DNA from: Marvania coccoides
Taxonomy: Eukaryota > Chlorophyta > Trebouxiophyceae > Chlorellales > Chlorellaceae
Direction of reading: 5' to 3'
NCBI GenBank assembly: GCA_963854735.1
Contig: OY978100.1
Location: 1,364,001 to 1,428,000, forward strand
DNA: 64,000 nucleotides
Part shown: positions 33,163-44,185 of the stretch, piece by piece
Numbering within the stretch: the first letter of the stretch is position 1
Layout of the letters: every line of letters starts with the position of its first letter
Position numbers and translations under genes: made by a program
Notes under the pieces: generated by a model
Seen by the model: only the letters and a program-made list of their open reading frames with translations
What the model was told of the DNA's origin: nothing
The model's database searches: none

Positions 33163-33335
33163 CAGCCTGGGGAGGAGCTAGTGAGCCCACTTTGGGGCCA
33201 AATGACCTATCCGGGGTCTTCTACCATTTCGTAATGGTAACATGGGGGCTTACCCATGGGTGGAATGGGAGATACGAACTCCGGCCGGAGCCTTGCCCTA
33301 GCTTCAATCCTCCCCAGATGCCAAGTTTGTTATAG
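33163..33335 (+). repeat. dispersed repeat family R1, copy 2
   Basis: Matches 14406-14560 over about 150 bp with scattered differences and small indels. Flanked downstream by GGTAAG and CTTACC in inverted order. Confidence 0.75.
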
Positions 33336-33599
33336 GGGGGGTAAGGGAACGCTTACCTGGACAGGCATCGGTGGGCACGGTGCTGGGAGTGGTAGATGGC
33401 GACTTCTGAATGATGTGTTGGTGATGGAGATGAAACTACCGGGGCAAGCAGCGAAGCGTCATCCTAAAAGCCAGGCATGTTTGACCATTCGATGTCAGGT
33501 AAGGTAGGAAGACGCGTCTCTGATCAAGCGCAGCAGGAGGCGCCATTGCTGCCGCGGAGGACGAAGCAGCTCGGTGTGCCAAAATAATCATCTCCTGGA

Positions 33600-33749
33600 T
33601 CAAGTTGTTTTTTGCAGGAAGGGGGGCGCAGCCTCTTGGCTGCAGTCCTTGGCCCAGTGGCCCATCTTGCTGCAGTTGTGGTACGGGCCCTTGCCAGGCG
33701 GCGAAGCGTACTGCGGGGCCGGTGGCCGGCGGGGCTTACTGCGGGTACG
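33600..33749 (-). pseudogene. retroelement-like CCHC zinc-knuckle relic
   Basis: A 49-codon frame ending in TGA reads SPPGKGPYHNCSKMGHWAKD followed by CSQEA. Spacing is that of a C-x2-C-x4-H-x4-C knuckle, as in Gag proteins and some cellular RNA-binding proteins, but the first Cys position is Tyr. A TAG stop lies in frame just upstream, and no further coding sequence adjoins. Interpreted as a decayed fragment. Confidence 0.45.
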
Positions 33750-33921
33750 GGGCTATCGCGTAGGCGATATGTGTTTCAACATGTGCTGTGCTGTTTGCTG
33801 TTATTGTTGGCAACTGTCGATTTTTTCCAGCTGTATCCATTGGTTGAGTTAACGAGAGAAATCACGTAGAGCTAGAACAAATAAACAAACGAAGTTCTTC
33901 AAAAAATTGTGCCAAGCATCA

Positions 33922-36900
33922 TCAATTTCTGGCCCTGCGCACAAACAGCCGGCGTATTAGCCCTCTCCCAAACCGCCGTTGCGCCGGCCCTTCTGCAGCG
34001 CCAGCTGGCGGCAGGACCGCTGCTGCCCCGCCCTCTTGCTGCTGCTGCGCCAGAGCACCATTGTTGTTGTTGTTGTTGTTGTTGTTTCGAGCATCCTGCC
34101 GCTCTCCCTGCCGCCGCTCAACGCCTCTTTGCTGTGCATCCCTGGGCCCCGCTGCTCCTCCTCCTCCTCCTCCCGCTGCCGCCGCCTCTGCTTCCATTCG
34201 CAGGTCTCCCACCGGCAGCTCAAACCTATGGCGGCGATACTCGTCTGGAAGAGCGTCCACCAGCGCATCCAGCCCAGGGATACCGGGCTCCCTGCGGTGC
34301 TGGGCTGCTGCAGCGCCACCGCCGCCTTCGCCTGCCCTTGCCGCCGGCATTCTGTATCGAATCTGCACTGCGATCTCAGCCTGGCACATAGGACACGAGG
34401 GGGTGCGAGATTGCCTGCATGGCAGGAAAAGGACGAACCACTTGTGAGTAAACAACATCGAGTACTGTCATTCAAGCGTTCAAGTGTAGAGGGGAAAAAA
34501 ATCGGCAATTTTCAATTAAAAATAAAAATTAACTCACGCGTAGCACGACTGTAGCCACTGGTTCAGGCACTGCCGATGATAGGCATGCCTGCACGGCAGC
34601 CCAACAGGCATCCCCGTTGTTTCCCCTCCCCCAGACTCAGCTGCCGCTTCCCCTTCTTCTTCAAGAGCAGCAGCGGCACCCCCGCCGACGCTGGCATTAT
34701 CATCGTTGGCGGGGGCTGGGACTTCCGACAGCTCTCCCCAGCAGATGGCGCACACCCCACCCATCCTCTCCACCTCTTCTTCTGTGGCGCTGTGCCAGTC
34801 TCGTGGCCGCACCGCCGCCGTGGCCGACCGCAGCTGCTCCAGCCCCCGCATGGCGGGCCCCGCCCAGAAGATCAGCGACGCGAACATGGAGAACATAAAC
34901 CCTGCGCCGTAGACCCAGCAAACCGCCGGGAACGACAGCAGAATGGCCCGCTGAAAGGCCCGTGAAAGGAAGGCAACCGCGCACACCACCGCGCGCGCGG
35001 CAGGCGGGGGGTCGCGGAACAGAAGGTACGCGGCGAAGACGCCTATCAGCGCGAACCACCGCTCGCAGGAGAGCCGCATCACGGCTAAGGCAGCTTCCAC
35101 CAGAGGGACCAGCGCCTTGTGCTCCGGCTCCAGCATGCGGCGCAGCTCTGCTGAGTGCTTGTGCATGCTGCGGTAGAGCCTGGGCAGCACCGCAGAGGGG
35201 GGTGGAGGGGGCGGAGACGCGCGGTTGGGGGACGGCTGGTGCTGTGCTGTCGCTGCCGCTGCTGCCTCCGCCTCGGCGACCCGCGAGAGGTACGCCGTGC
35301 GGGACTTCTTCAGCTGCGCCAGCCCTGGGATGGGGGCTGGCTGCGACAGCGAGGGCAGCAGCGACTGCAGGGATTGCAGACCCTCTTGGAACGAGGGCAG
35401 AGACTGTAGGGAAGGCAGCGAGGACAGCGAAGGGAGCGACGGCAACGCGGGCAGCGATGGCAGTGATGGCAGCAGCGCAGCGGCGGGCTGGCCGTCTGCC
35501 ATGCCTGCCCATGGCCACGGCAGCAGCGGCGTCGGCAGCGGCGCTCGAAACAACAACGCTTCCAGACGGTTGGGATCTGTCTGCATCTTGTCGCCCTCTC
35601 CCTCTTCAATGTCCAGCAGCTGCAGCGCCCAATCCAGGGGCACCAGCAGCTCGTTCGCTTCTGCAGCCGCTGCGTCAACTGTGCTGCCGCTGGGGCCTCC
35701 TGCTGCATCAGGAGAGGGCGGATGCTGGTGCTGCTGCTCTTGGCGCGTCGAATGCAAGTAAGCAGCCTCCAGCCGCACCGCCAGCGCGCTGCTGCAGTTG
35801 CCTGCAGCCAGGCACGCCCCTGCTGTCGTTCCCACAGCAGCAGACATCTCTGCTGGGCGGCCGAGACGCCACTGCTGCTGCCGCGCCGCCTCCGCACGCA
35901 CCCCAGCCTCCGCCACCGCGTCCAGTTCGGCGCTGAAGGCCAAGATGTCGCTGGAGCGAGGGGAGAGGGCTGCTTGACGCTCCAGCGCTAAAGGAACGTA
36001 CAGAGCATTCACCGCAGCCACTGAAAAGAGGGGGGAATGAAGGGGAATATGAAAGGGAAAAAAAATGATTAAGCAGCCAAAACTACCATATATTTGTTTT
36101 CGACAATTATTTTCAGCTTCTCTCACCCCATGACACCAGGCAGATCATGGTCATGACTCGCAGGTTGGCCCTGAGCCGCGGCAGCAGCCGCAGCTGCGCC
36201 GAGTCGCTGCCCCAGCTGCATCGCAGCACGTCAGGGGCCAGCGCAGGCGGCTCCTGCCCCTCCCTGCCCCGCCCAGCGCCCCCCTGGGCCTCCATTCGCA
36301 GCAGGTGGGGGTGCGCCAGCAGGCGCAGTCGTCCCGCCAGGATCTGCACCAGCGGCAGCACCACCAGCAGTTCCAGCGCAAAGTGCGGCAGCTCAAACAG
36401 CACCGACGAGCACTCGGCGCCAAAATCGCTCTCCCAGCGGTTCAGCCAGAAGGGGATGAGGCGCCAGGCGATGGAGATGAAGCTCTCGCGGGTGACCACG
36501 TCCTCCCCCGGCAGCAGCCCACCCAGCCCTGCCTCGATCGCCAGCCGCTGCAGCGCGAGCGCCGACGACAGGCAAAAATTCCACAGCGCGATGGCTTTGC
36601 GCCACCCCCGTAGGTTCCAGCGAAAAGACGTGGTGCAGTAGGCGAAGTCGGGACCGCAAAAGTAGTAGACGCTGCGCAGCGAGAGGGAATTTCAAACGGT
36701 GGGAAAACACGTAATAAAATAATAATAAATATTAAAATATAACAAGTGTAAGATGATAGGGTAGGCAACGGGATCGCAAGAGCCGTCACCATTCTCATCG
36801 CGATGCACAGCTACGTTGCATTCTCTCCTCACCTGCTCCAGTCTTTGAACGTGGGGTCCGATTGTAGAAAATGGGCAAAAGAAAGGATGGAGAAGATGGC

Positions 36901-37101
36901 CCACATGAGCAGGCGCTGCTCCCACATGTGCATGGTCCGCCACCCGCGCAGGATCAGCACGCAGCCCCACGCCGAGAGGGAGACGAGGCCCCACGAGGCG
37001 GGGGCCCCACCGGTGTGGAACATAGCATGGCAGGAGACGCCCACCAAAAGCAGCGCGGCCAGCGTCTTGACTGTTCGCCACATGTCCAGTGTATTAGGCA
37101 A
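33922..37101 (-). CDS. multi-pass membrane RING-H2 E3 ubiquitin ligase
   Basis: Four exons: 36833-37101, 36127-36671, 34538-36020, 33922-34414; 929 residues. Exons 1-2 encode several membrane spans (VKTLAALLLVGVSCHAMF, LLMWAIFSILSFAHFL, HFALELLVVLPLVQILAG). A Ser/Leu/Pro repeat lies in the middle, then three more hydrophobic stretches (WFALIGVFAAYLLF, LLSFPAVCWVYGAGFMF). The RING-H2 finger starts at VCAICWGELSEV and, after an acidic/Gly insert, ends LPCRHAYHRQCLNQWLQSCY plus CPMC from the last exon, so an intron splits the finger. All metal ligands are present. The architecture (N-terminal membrane domain, cytosolic RING) is that of ER-type ligases such as HRD1/gp78, but I do not claim orthology. 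The C-terminus has nine Asn codons in a row. Confidence 0.85.
34063..34091 (-). repeat. AAC trinucleotide repeat encoding poly-Asn
   Basis: Nine consecutive AAC codons (GTT on the plus strand) inside the last exon of the RING gene. Likely length-variable. Confidence 0.8.
35338..35485 (-). repeat. coding Leu-Pro-Ser-Leu tandem repeat of the RING protein
   Basis: The frame encodes repeated LPSLP/SLPSLQSLPSF units, about 4 residues each, over some 45 residues. The DNA repeats are imperfect. Confidence 0.75.
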
Positions 37102-37561
37102 CCGCCAAGAGTGCCGCTAGCGGTTTTTGAAAGGTCATTGCGAATCAAATTGAACGTGGCGGGCTTGTTGCGGGCTTAGCCCTGATTATTGATCTCCATT
37201 GCGAGCGAATGTGTGGTTTAAACGATTGAACACGGTTTAAAATGAAATATACCGAGAGAGATTTCGAGCGCACGAGAGAACTTTCGAAGTTCATGCAAGC
37301 ATTTGTTTTATTATTTTAATTTTTTATAATATGAAGCTGCTAAAGGTTGCCAGTGAGTAAACCAGCTAACAAAAGGCGCGGTATATTTTTCTATGAAAAA
37401 ATAATTTCAATAATTGGAGAAAAGTTACTCTCGTTTGAGCTTCTTCACGCATATTTGGGAAGTGATTTGCGGAGAATGAACATGGCCATGCCATTCGATG
37501 GCAGATTCTTCGTTGCCAGATGTTGAAGAGTTGAAACGAAGCCCAACACCGCTGGCTCTCT
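37102..37561. promoter_or_regulatory. divergent promoter region of the RING gene and the CIR-domain gene
   Basis: 460 bp, AT-rich. No clear motif. A short frame on the minus strand overlapping 37445-37699 is a shadow. Confidence 0.35.
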
Positions 37562-38861
37562 ATGGAGACAAACTACAATGATGACGATAATTCGGCGCCC
37601 AAGCCTCCTGTGCGCGCTCTGCCAGCGGCGGGGGCTGCAGCGGGCATCCGCGCCGACATGCAGGCCGCCAAAGAGGCGGGAGTGGCGGTAAGGAATCATT
37701 TCCAGTTTTGTTTTTGTTTTTTTTGTATATAGTTACAGCATACTCCCTAATGGGAGCCTGACTTGTTGTTATTATTTGTATTATTAACAGTCTCCTGAAC
37801 TAACTTTTCCCCTCTTTTCTTCTCCTTTCAGTACGATCCCCGCGGCGTGGGCATCAGCTGGACCCACAAGTTCCTCAACCTCAAGCCTTGGCACCCCATG
37901 AACTATCGTAACAGAGTGAAGGTTTGGGAGGCGGAGCAGCGCCACCAAGACGATGAACGGCGCAAAGAGCAGGCGCGGCAGGAGTTTGAGGCGGAGGCGG
38001 AGCAGATGAAGACGGTGTCGATGCTGAACGCCGAGGAGCAGGAGAAGTATCGCATGCGGCAGTCGGTGAACTTTCTCTACATGAAGCCGCCTGGTTGGAA
38101 AGATGAGCCAGCTCAGCAGGCGCAGCAGCAGCAACAAGATGGTGGCAAACCTGCCGAAGCTGAGCCCCGACAACAGCAGCAGCAGCAGTTTAACGATCGT
38201 GACAGACGGCAGCAAGGCACGCAGCAGCGACCGGGGGTTAGCTACATGGCGAAAGTGGTGGGTGGCGTGAATGCTGTGGTGCGCAACCAGGGCTTTGAAC
38301 TGAAGCACAGCGGGGCGTTGGGAATGAGCCCACCGAGAGGTGGGATAGACCCTTCGGCTGAAAATCAACGCTTCGTTCTGGGGGGCGATGTGGACAGCGA
38401 AGAAGGTGGGTGTGGTGTGGTAGCAGCTCTGTGTTGTGCAGAAAAAATAAACAAGATATTGAGGAAGACCGAAGTTTCTTTTTCGTTCATTGCATTTGCT
38501 TTCTTTGATGCTGTATTATACTTGCGTATTTGCAGAGGAGCGGGCGTATCGGCTGGCGACGATGCCGGAGGAGGAGAAGGAGCGGCTGAAGGCGGAGGCG
38601 GCGAGGGAGAGGCGGCGACGGGAAAAGGAGGAACTTCGGCGAGAAAGAGAGGAGCGAAAAGAGGAGCGGCGGCGGGTTCGAGAGGCGAAAGAGGTACTGC
38701 GTGCTGCGGGTGTCCAGCTGCCGGGAGATGGTGGAAGCAGCAGCAGCAGCGGCAGCGAGAGTGACGACGCTGAGGCGAGGCGGCGGCGGCGGCAGCACGA
38801 GAGGAAGAAACGACGAAAACGGCGACGAAAAGATGATGGTGATGGCAGAGACGGTGATTGA
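37562..38861 (+). CDS. CIR N-terminal domain protein (CIR1/CWC25 superfamily splicing-related)
   Basis: Three exons: 37562-37687, 37832-38405, 38536-38861; 341 residues. After an acidic start (METNYNDDDN), the Cir_N domain reads WTHKFLNLKPWHPMNYRNRV then KVWEAEQRHQDDERRKEQAR, and ends with SVNFLYMKPPGW, which is closest to the CIR1-type (MNFMYEAPPG-like) ending rather than CWC25. The C-terminus is a strongly charged Arg/Glu helix followed by a Ser run and an Arg/Lys-rich end (RRRRRQHERKKRRKRRRK), a nuclear-speckle type tail. CIR1 was described as a corepressor that also binds splicing regulators; a pre-mRNA processing role is inferred. A TGTAA signal lies at 38890-38894. Confidence 0.8.
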
Positions 38862-38978
38862 ACGAAAATTCAACAAAACGAGTTACACATGTAAAGCATC
38901 AGGGGGGAAAATAACGGTAATGAAGAATTAAAAAAATATAACCAAATATGAGATACAAATGGTAGGTTCGTTCATTCA

Positions 38979-39182
38979 TCAACTTGTAGTCTTTGTCCGA
39001 GACCGTAATCTGTCGTCCCTAGCCTCAGTTTTGGCGTCCATTGCTGAGTAGTGGTTGTCTCTTAAAGCCGCAACCTGCTGTTCTCGCTCATACACCCTTT
39101 TGTTCAGCAGTGGCGCCCCCGCAATAGCCAGGCCGCATGCGACACCAAGTGCAACCTTCCAGCGCGTAGCAGGCGGTGCCAT
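38979..39182 (-). CDS. small single-span membrane protein, 67 residues
   Basis: ATG at 39182 opens a frame with one hydrophobic helix, VALGVACGLAIAGAPLL, after an N-terminal basic stretch (PPATRWK), then a charged region KRVYEREQQVAALRDNHYSA. It fills an otherwise empty 730-bp gap between two genes and has the look of a small organelle inner-membrane subunit or assembly factor. No family recognised. It could be chance. Confidence 0.45.
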   Translation of the reverse strand: MAPPATRWKVALGVACGLAIAGAPLLNKRVYEREQQVAALRDNHYSAMDAKTEARDDRLRSRTKTTS

Positions 39183-39590
39183 TATTCCGTAGGCTTAAAA
39201 CTAAAAGAAAAGGTGGCAGCGGACCGGCGGTGCCTCAAATTCCTGTTTGTGGCGAAGAATACAGAATATTTCGACCTGGGCGCCGATCAAAATAGAATTT
39301 AGTTGTTAGAGACGTGATACTATAAACGAACCCGTTCCTATGCGAGAAATTTCGAGAGGTGAAAAATCGTCGATTTTGTTTTAAGCAAGAAGCGCTGGCA
39401 ATCAACAGGAACCTGCTTTGAGCTTATTGGGTTGTGGTCAAATCGAGTATATAGTAAATTACCGCTGCATGGCAGTGAAACCCCAAAGAAACAAGATGGT
39501 CAATGCTGGATTATCCTCGTATTTTTGCAGGCTTGCAGCTCCAACTGCGATTGAAATAATCGAAAATATCGTGTGAACATCCAACCCTCT

Positions 39591-40644
39591 ATGCACAGCG
39601 CAGCTGCGATGATTGCGGTTCCTGCCACCCGTCAAATTCAATTTAGTGCACGATCTCTCTCGCGCCGGGCGTCGTCTTCTGTGCGGTGCCAAGCCTCTCA
39701 GGTCGGCGATAAAGTGCTGCCGCTGCTGCGCAGCCCCACCGACGTGCTTTTCCTGGGTCCCCGCCTGGCGCTGGGTGCCCTGCTGTCGGTGTCTCAGAAT
39801 GTTGAGCGCCTCCCCGCTGACCTGGAGCGCCTCAGCGCCATCGCCGCCGACCCTCGCCCCATGGAGCAGAAGCAAAACGAAATCCTGCTGGTGCGTGGCT
39901 CAAGAGAGACTCTCTCCTTTCATTCATTCTGCTCTCGTAGTCTTATTCTCGTTTTTCTTCTAGGGGGGGAACACATTTTCATGCTTGAATGTTGTAAATA
40001 TGTCGCAGGAAATCGAGGATCGCGTGGCTGGGCTCCTCGAGCGCGGCCTCACCGCCGAGAACGAGGTGATCGCCACCGTCAACGGCATCATCCCAGACGA
40101 CGTCAAAGCAGCGCTGCCTGAGGACCTGCGCAAGGCAGTGCTCACCCCCCGCCCCCTCCCCCAAAACGGCATTAACAATGGCACCGTCTCCTACCAGTAC
40201 CAGGCCCCCAACAGCGCTGCCGGAGGCGATCAAGGCCCGATGGCAACCTGGACAATCTCGAGCGTTGATGAGTTGGATGAGAAGGAGTTTGGCCCAAGCG
40301 CGGGCGCCACCGCCTCCTGGTCGCGGCCGTCCGTGCCCGGGGCGGTGGCCCCCGCCGACGAGCCCCCTGTGTCGTTCGCGACCGTGGGGGAGTCGCAGGC
40401 GGCGGCGGAGCTTGTGGAGATTCAAACGGCGGTGCTGTTCCTGAAGGACCAGCTGGCGGCGGTGCAGGGGAACGAGGACGCCTCGAAGATCAGCATGCTG
40501 AAGCTGAACCTGCGGGAGGCCACACAGAGCTTGAAGCGGCGGCTGGAGCAGCGGGCGGTGCCGGTGGCGGGACAGGACCCTGCGGTGGCGGCGGCGGTGA
40601 AGGAGGCGCAAGACCTGCTGGAAGAGGTGGAGGCGCTGGGCTGA
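39591..40644 (+). CDS. predicted chloroplast protein of unknown function
   Basis: Two exons, 39591-39890 and 40009-40644, 311 residues, phase-0 join (NEILL/EIEDRV). The first 40 residues lack acidic residues and are rich in Ser/Arg/Ala (QFSARSLSRRASSSVRCQAS), a chloroplast transit peptide with a VRCQA-like cleavage site. Next is a hydrophobic stretch, VLFLGPRLALGALLSV. The second exon contains RVAGLLERGLTAENEVIATV and IPDDVKAALPEDLRK, then a Pro/Ala linker and a C-terminal coiled segment ending in QDLLEEVEALG. I do not recognise the family. The start at 39591 is the first ATG; an alternative ATG lies at residue 7. Confidence 0.7.
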
Positions 40645-40979
40645 ACGACGACTGTACTAACAAAACATACAGAGAATAATGTGATTGCGTGAATAATGGC
40701 CAGTGAGTTAATAGGCCTCCTACGCTCCAAACCAATAGCTGAAGAGCCTCTCCAGCAGCATTCAGCACGCAGACTGAAAAACGTTCTGATTAACGTACAG
40801 ACACTGAAAAACAGACACTGAAAAAAGGTTCTGAAAAGCATAAGAAAACATATTTATTTTTTTGTTTCTCCGAAAACAACGGAAGTTCGGTGTGTGTTTT
40901 TGTGTGTGTATGTTTTTACCTCTCATCCGTTAATTAATGTTCTCAGAAGTTTTTTTTTCAAATAAAATTCGCAGCTAAG
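40645..40979. other. convergent 3' intergenic region
   Basis: 335 bp between two converging genes. AT-rich with a TGTGTGT-type microsatellite near 40891-40910. A tandem CTGAAAAA motif lies near 40770-40835. Confidence 0.4.
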
Positions 40980-41899
40980 CTAGAAGCTATAGGGGTCCAT
41001 GGACACCTCCTGCATTTCTTCTCGCTCCGGCGGCCGCCAGTCCTCATTCTCGCCGCCCACCACGATCTGCCGCACCCCCACGTGCTCCCGCGAGAACGCA
41101 AGCAGCGCGTTGATCAGCACGTCCACTGCCAGCTCGTCGCTGGTTCCCATATCAACCCAAAACCGAAGCCAACTGCCGTTGGCTTCCAGCGCCGCCATGT
41201 CGTGCATACTTGACGCCAGCCCCCCTGAGCTCGCCTCGTCAACATCGTACTCCAGGCGCTCCCCCATGCCGCTCCCCGAGTACAGCACCTGCAGGTTCGA
41301 AGAGTTGTAGGCGCCCAACCGCCCCAGCATGAACCACGAGTTGATCACTTCTTGGGTCATTTCTAGGGCGGCTGGGGAAGGCGGGGCGTAGAGTTCGATC
41401 CAAATCCACAGGTCGAAGGGGTCTACGGTGCGGAAGGTGATCTCTGGAGGGGCCACCTCGCCTGTGCCGGTCTTGCCAGTGATGCGGGCGTGGAGGGCGT
41501 CCATTTCGGACCTCATGCGTCCCTCCAGCGCCGCGGGATCGCGCCCCGTGGCCTGCAACAGCGCCGCGAGCTCGGGATCGTTGGCTGCGTTCTCCTCCAT
41601 GTTTCTGCGACAGCGCAAAAAATAAAATAATCAACAGTGGCAAAGAGCAACTAAAATAATAAATGGAAGTGCGATCTAGGAAGGTCGAATATGAAAATTG
41701 TGATCATGAATTATGCTACTGCCTACCTAAACCACTCTGGCATGTCGTCGTCGGCAGCGGCATTTGATCGCAGCAACTGTGCACTTTGCCGGCGTTTTCT
41801 AATATTTGAAAAATGCAGCTTGCTTCTCTGGTGGGTCGAAAGGGGTTTGGACGTGGAAACTGCGCATTTGTTTGCCAAAAAACTTCTTAATCGAAACAT
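40980..41899 (-). CDS. DUF3531 plastid protein
   Basis: Two exons, 41727-41899 and 40980-41604, 265 residues; the join completes an Arg codon (MPEWFRNMEENAAND). The first exon is a basic transit peptide (FRLRSFLANKCAVSTSKPLS). The core has FRTVDPFDLWIWIELYAPPS, MTQEVINSWFMLGRLGAYNS, WVDMGTSDELAVDVLINALL and VGVRQIVVGGENEDW, which I recognise as the DUF3531 family shared by cyanobacteria, algae and land plants. It is predicted stromal with unknown biochemical role. Without the first exon the model would lack any targeting signal, so the small upstream exon matters. Confidence 0.88.
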
Positions 41900-42730
41900 G
41901 TTTATTTTAAAAAGGCAGTGCACTTGCGTTTTGGCAAAGATATGCACTATATATAGCAAAATAAAAATAAGTTGGCATCTATACATGTAATTATTGCTGC
42001 TACATGGGCCAAAAGGCAAATGGCGCCTTAAGGCAAGCTTGTTGCTTTTTAAAGCAGTTGGGACAGTTAGATAAAATTAATAACTGCCGCAGACATATTA
42101 TGGAGGTAACCTGCATTTCTGGCGTAAACTGTGCAGATACTGCCAATTGCTGAGATTTTACACAAAACCATGTGTTGTTATTTTTAATTATATCAGTACT
42201 CCATTCTCCATTCAGCAATACTAACAAATTAAAAAATTTGAAAATAACGGAAGCCAAGAACGGTAACAGAGCAAAAGAAGACAATAAAATAGCACTCGGC
42301 GATAGTAAAATGGGCGTGCCGCCAAAAAAGCCAGCACCAACAGCCTGGAATGCTCTTCGACAGCAACCAGTATAAGGGTGGTAATAAGAAACCCTACGGA
42401 ATTTCAGTATAAAATTATTATAAAGCACGCACGTCTGTGCGCAAGTGGCGGCCTCTGAACCTGGCATAGAACGGCGGCGGCATCGCCAGCAGGCGCTCCA
42501 GATTTCTGCCAACTGCCAAAGTAGAGCAACAGACGTTTGTCACTCTCAATAAACCTGCTGCCTAAACGCTGGCAGTCGAGAATCAACAGTGCTTCAACTG
42601 CTATGTCTGCTGTGGCGCAAGCGCCGCCAGGACCATCTGATGAAAAACTGAGTCTTAAACTCACTCCCTATTTTTGCACGCCCTGTTATTGTTAATAAAA
42701 AAATATATATGTAAAATACAATCAAGCAAC
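41900..42730. other. AT-rich divergent intergenic region
   Basis: 831 bp between the DUF3531 gene and the lipase gene. Short frames exist on both strands, none with family signal. Probably the two promoters. Confidence 0.35.
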
Positions 42731-43975
42731 ATGGTGCGCTACAGCGAAGGAGCCCGCAAGAGCGTCACGGGCGAAGACCTGTTTACATGCCAATGGCTCC
42801 CAGATCAGGAACAACCTCGCGCAATTTTTTGCTTCCACCACGGCGTGCAGGCAAGGCTCTACCAAACTTTTTCCCCTCACGACGTGTTGTACCTAACTTT
42901 TTTGTTAATACTAACCGGAGTCTTTTATAGGAACACATATTGCGTTACAATGAAGGCAAGTGCATCTACTGTTTCGGAGACAGGATTTTCTTCTGAACAC
43001 CCAAAAATCGTTGATTTCGAATCCTGCAGTGTTCACCACCATGGCAGACGCGGGGATCGCCGTCTATTCCCACGACGCCATCGGGCACGGCCGTTCCACC
43101 GGCCCTCGCGCCTTTTTCTCCCGCTTTTCCGACGTGGTGGATGACTTCGAGGGCACCGCCGCCGCCGTCACGGCTGCCCACCCTGGAGTCCACAAATTCA
43201 TCGGCGGGCAGTCCCTGGGCGGCCTTATTGCCGCAGTTACCTGCTTAAAAGACCAAAAGCCGTGGGCCGGGCTGCTGGTGCTGTCTCCAGCGATGGATGT
43301 GGAGTGGACGCCGATGCTGCGAGTGCAGGCAGCCATGGGCAATCTGCTGGCCGCTGTGATCCCGCGCGCGAGGATAGTGCCCGCCGTGGAGATTTCGGCG
43401 ATGAACCGCGACCCAGCCAAGTGCAAAGAGTACGCCGAAGACCCGCTCAACACTGTGGGCCCTCTGCCGGTAAGTTTTATAGGGTTCCCCCCCCTAAAAA
43501 ACCATTATAAAAATAGTAAATTAAATGTGTAATGACCTTCAAATTCTTGTTTGCGTTCTATTTACCTTTGAATACAGCTTTAACGGGCTCCCTTGGGCAT
43601 GATTTTTAGGTGCGCACCGGCAACGAGGGGATGCGGGCGTTCAAAGAGATGGCGCGGCGACGCTCCGAGCTGACTCTGCCGGTGTACGCCCAACATGGCA
43701 CCGCAGACAAGTGCACATCCTTTTCCGCCACCAAGTAAGCTAGCAGCTTTATTTTCCGTGTTCCCCCAAAATATCGGGAGTAATTATTAAACTCTGTTTC
43801 CCGTTTTGGCAGGGCGTTTATCGAGGGTATCTCCAGCACGGATAAGACGTTTGTCCCCGTGGAAGGGGGCTTCCACGAGTTGCTGAACGAGTCTGAGTGC
43901 AGGGACGAGCTGGTAAGGGGGATGATCAACTGGATGCTGGTGCGGTCCACGGCGGGAGGGGTTGCAAAAATTTGA
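42731..43975 (+). CDS. monoglyceride lipase-like alpha/beta hydrolase
   Basis: Five exons: 42731-42850, 42931-42955, 43030-43469, 43610-43734, 43813-43975; 290 residues, the family length. Exon 2 is a 25-nt microexon encoding EHILRYNE, which restores the conserved HHGxxEH-x2-RY block; the reading IFCFHHGVQEHILRYN is otherwise broken. The nucleophile elbow is GGQSLGG, the acid is HGTADKC, and the base is GGFHELL, all in place. IGHGRSTGPRAFFSRF is the typical HGxS-G-R region. The enzyme is expected to release fatty acid from monoacylglycerol or lysophospholipid. The first two introns both start with GC (GCAAGG and GCAAGT). TGTAA follows the stop within 15 bp. Confidence 0.9.
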
Positions 43976-44185
43976 GAGAAGCATGTAAAATACAACTAAA
44001 GAAGAAGATATCGCCGCCGCGTACATTTTGTGTCGACATGAAATATCTACCCACACCCTTGTTACTGTTTTTCATCTGCTGAAACAGAAACAAACGCTGC
44101 ACTTTTTTGAAAATTAATAAACTGATCGATTACACCAAGGAAAACCAAAATATGTGCATATATGTATATATACAGTAAAGAAGAC

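Larger units (their letters stand above)
32320..33921. other. relic-bearing spacer
   Basis: 1.6 kb between the J-protein and RING genes. It holds a T-rich tract at 32378-32394, a possible MYND-type gene relic (32621-32980, minus), an R1 repeat copy and a retroelement-like zinc-knuckle relic, each listed separately. It looks like a small graveyard of insertions. Confidence 0.5.

Noticed and set aside
34962..35936. 324-codon plus-strand frame, Ala/Arg/Pro-rich
   Set aside because: Antisense shadow of the GC-rich third exon of the RING gene.
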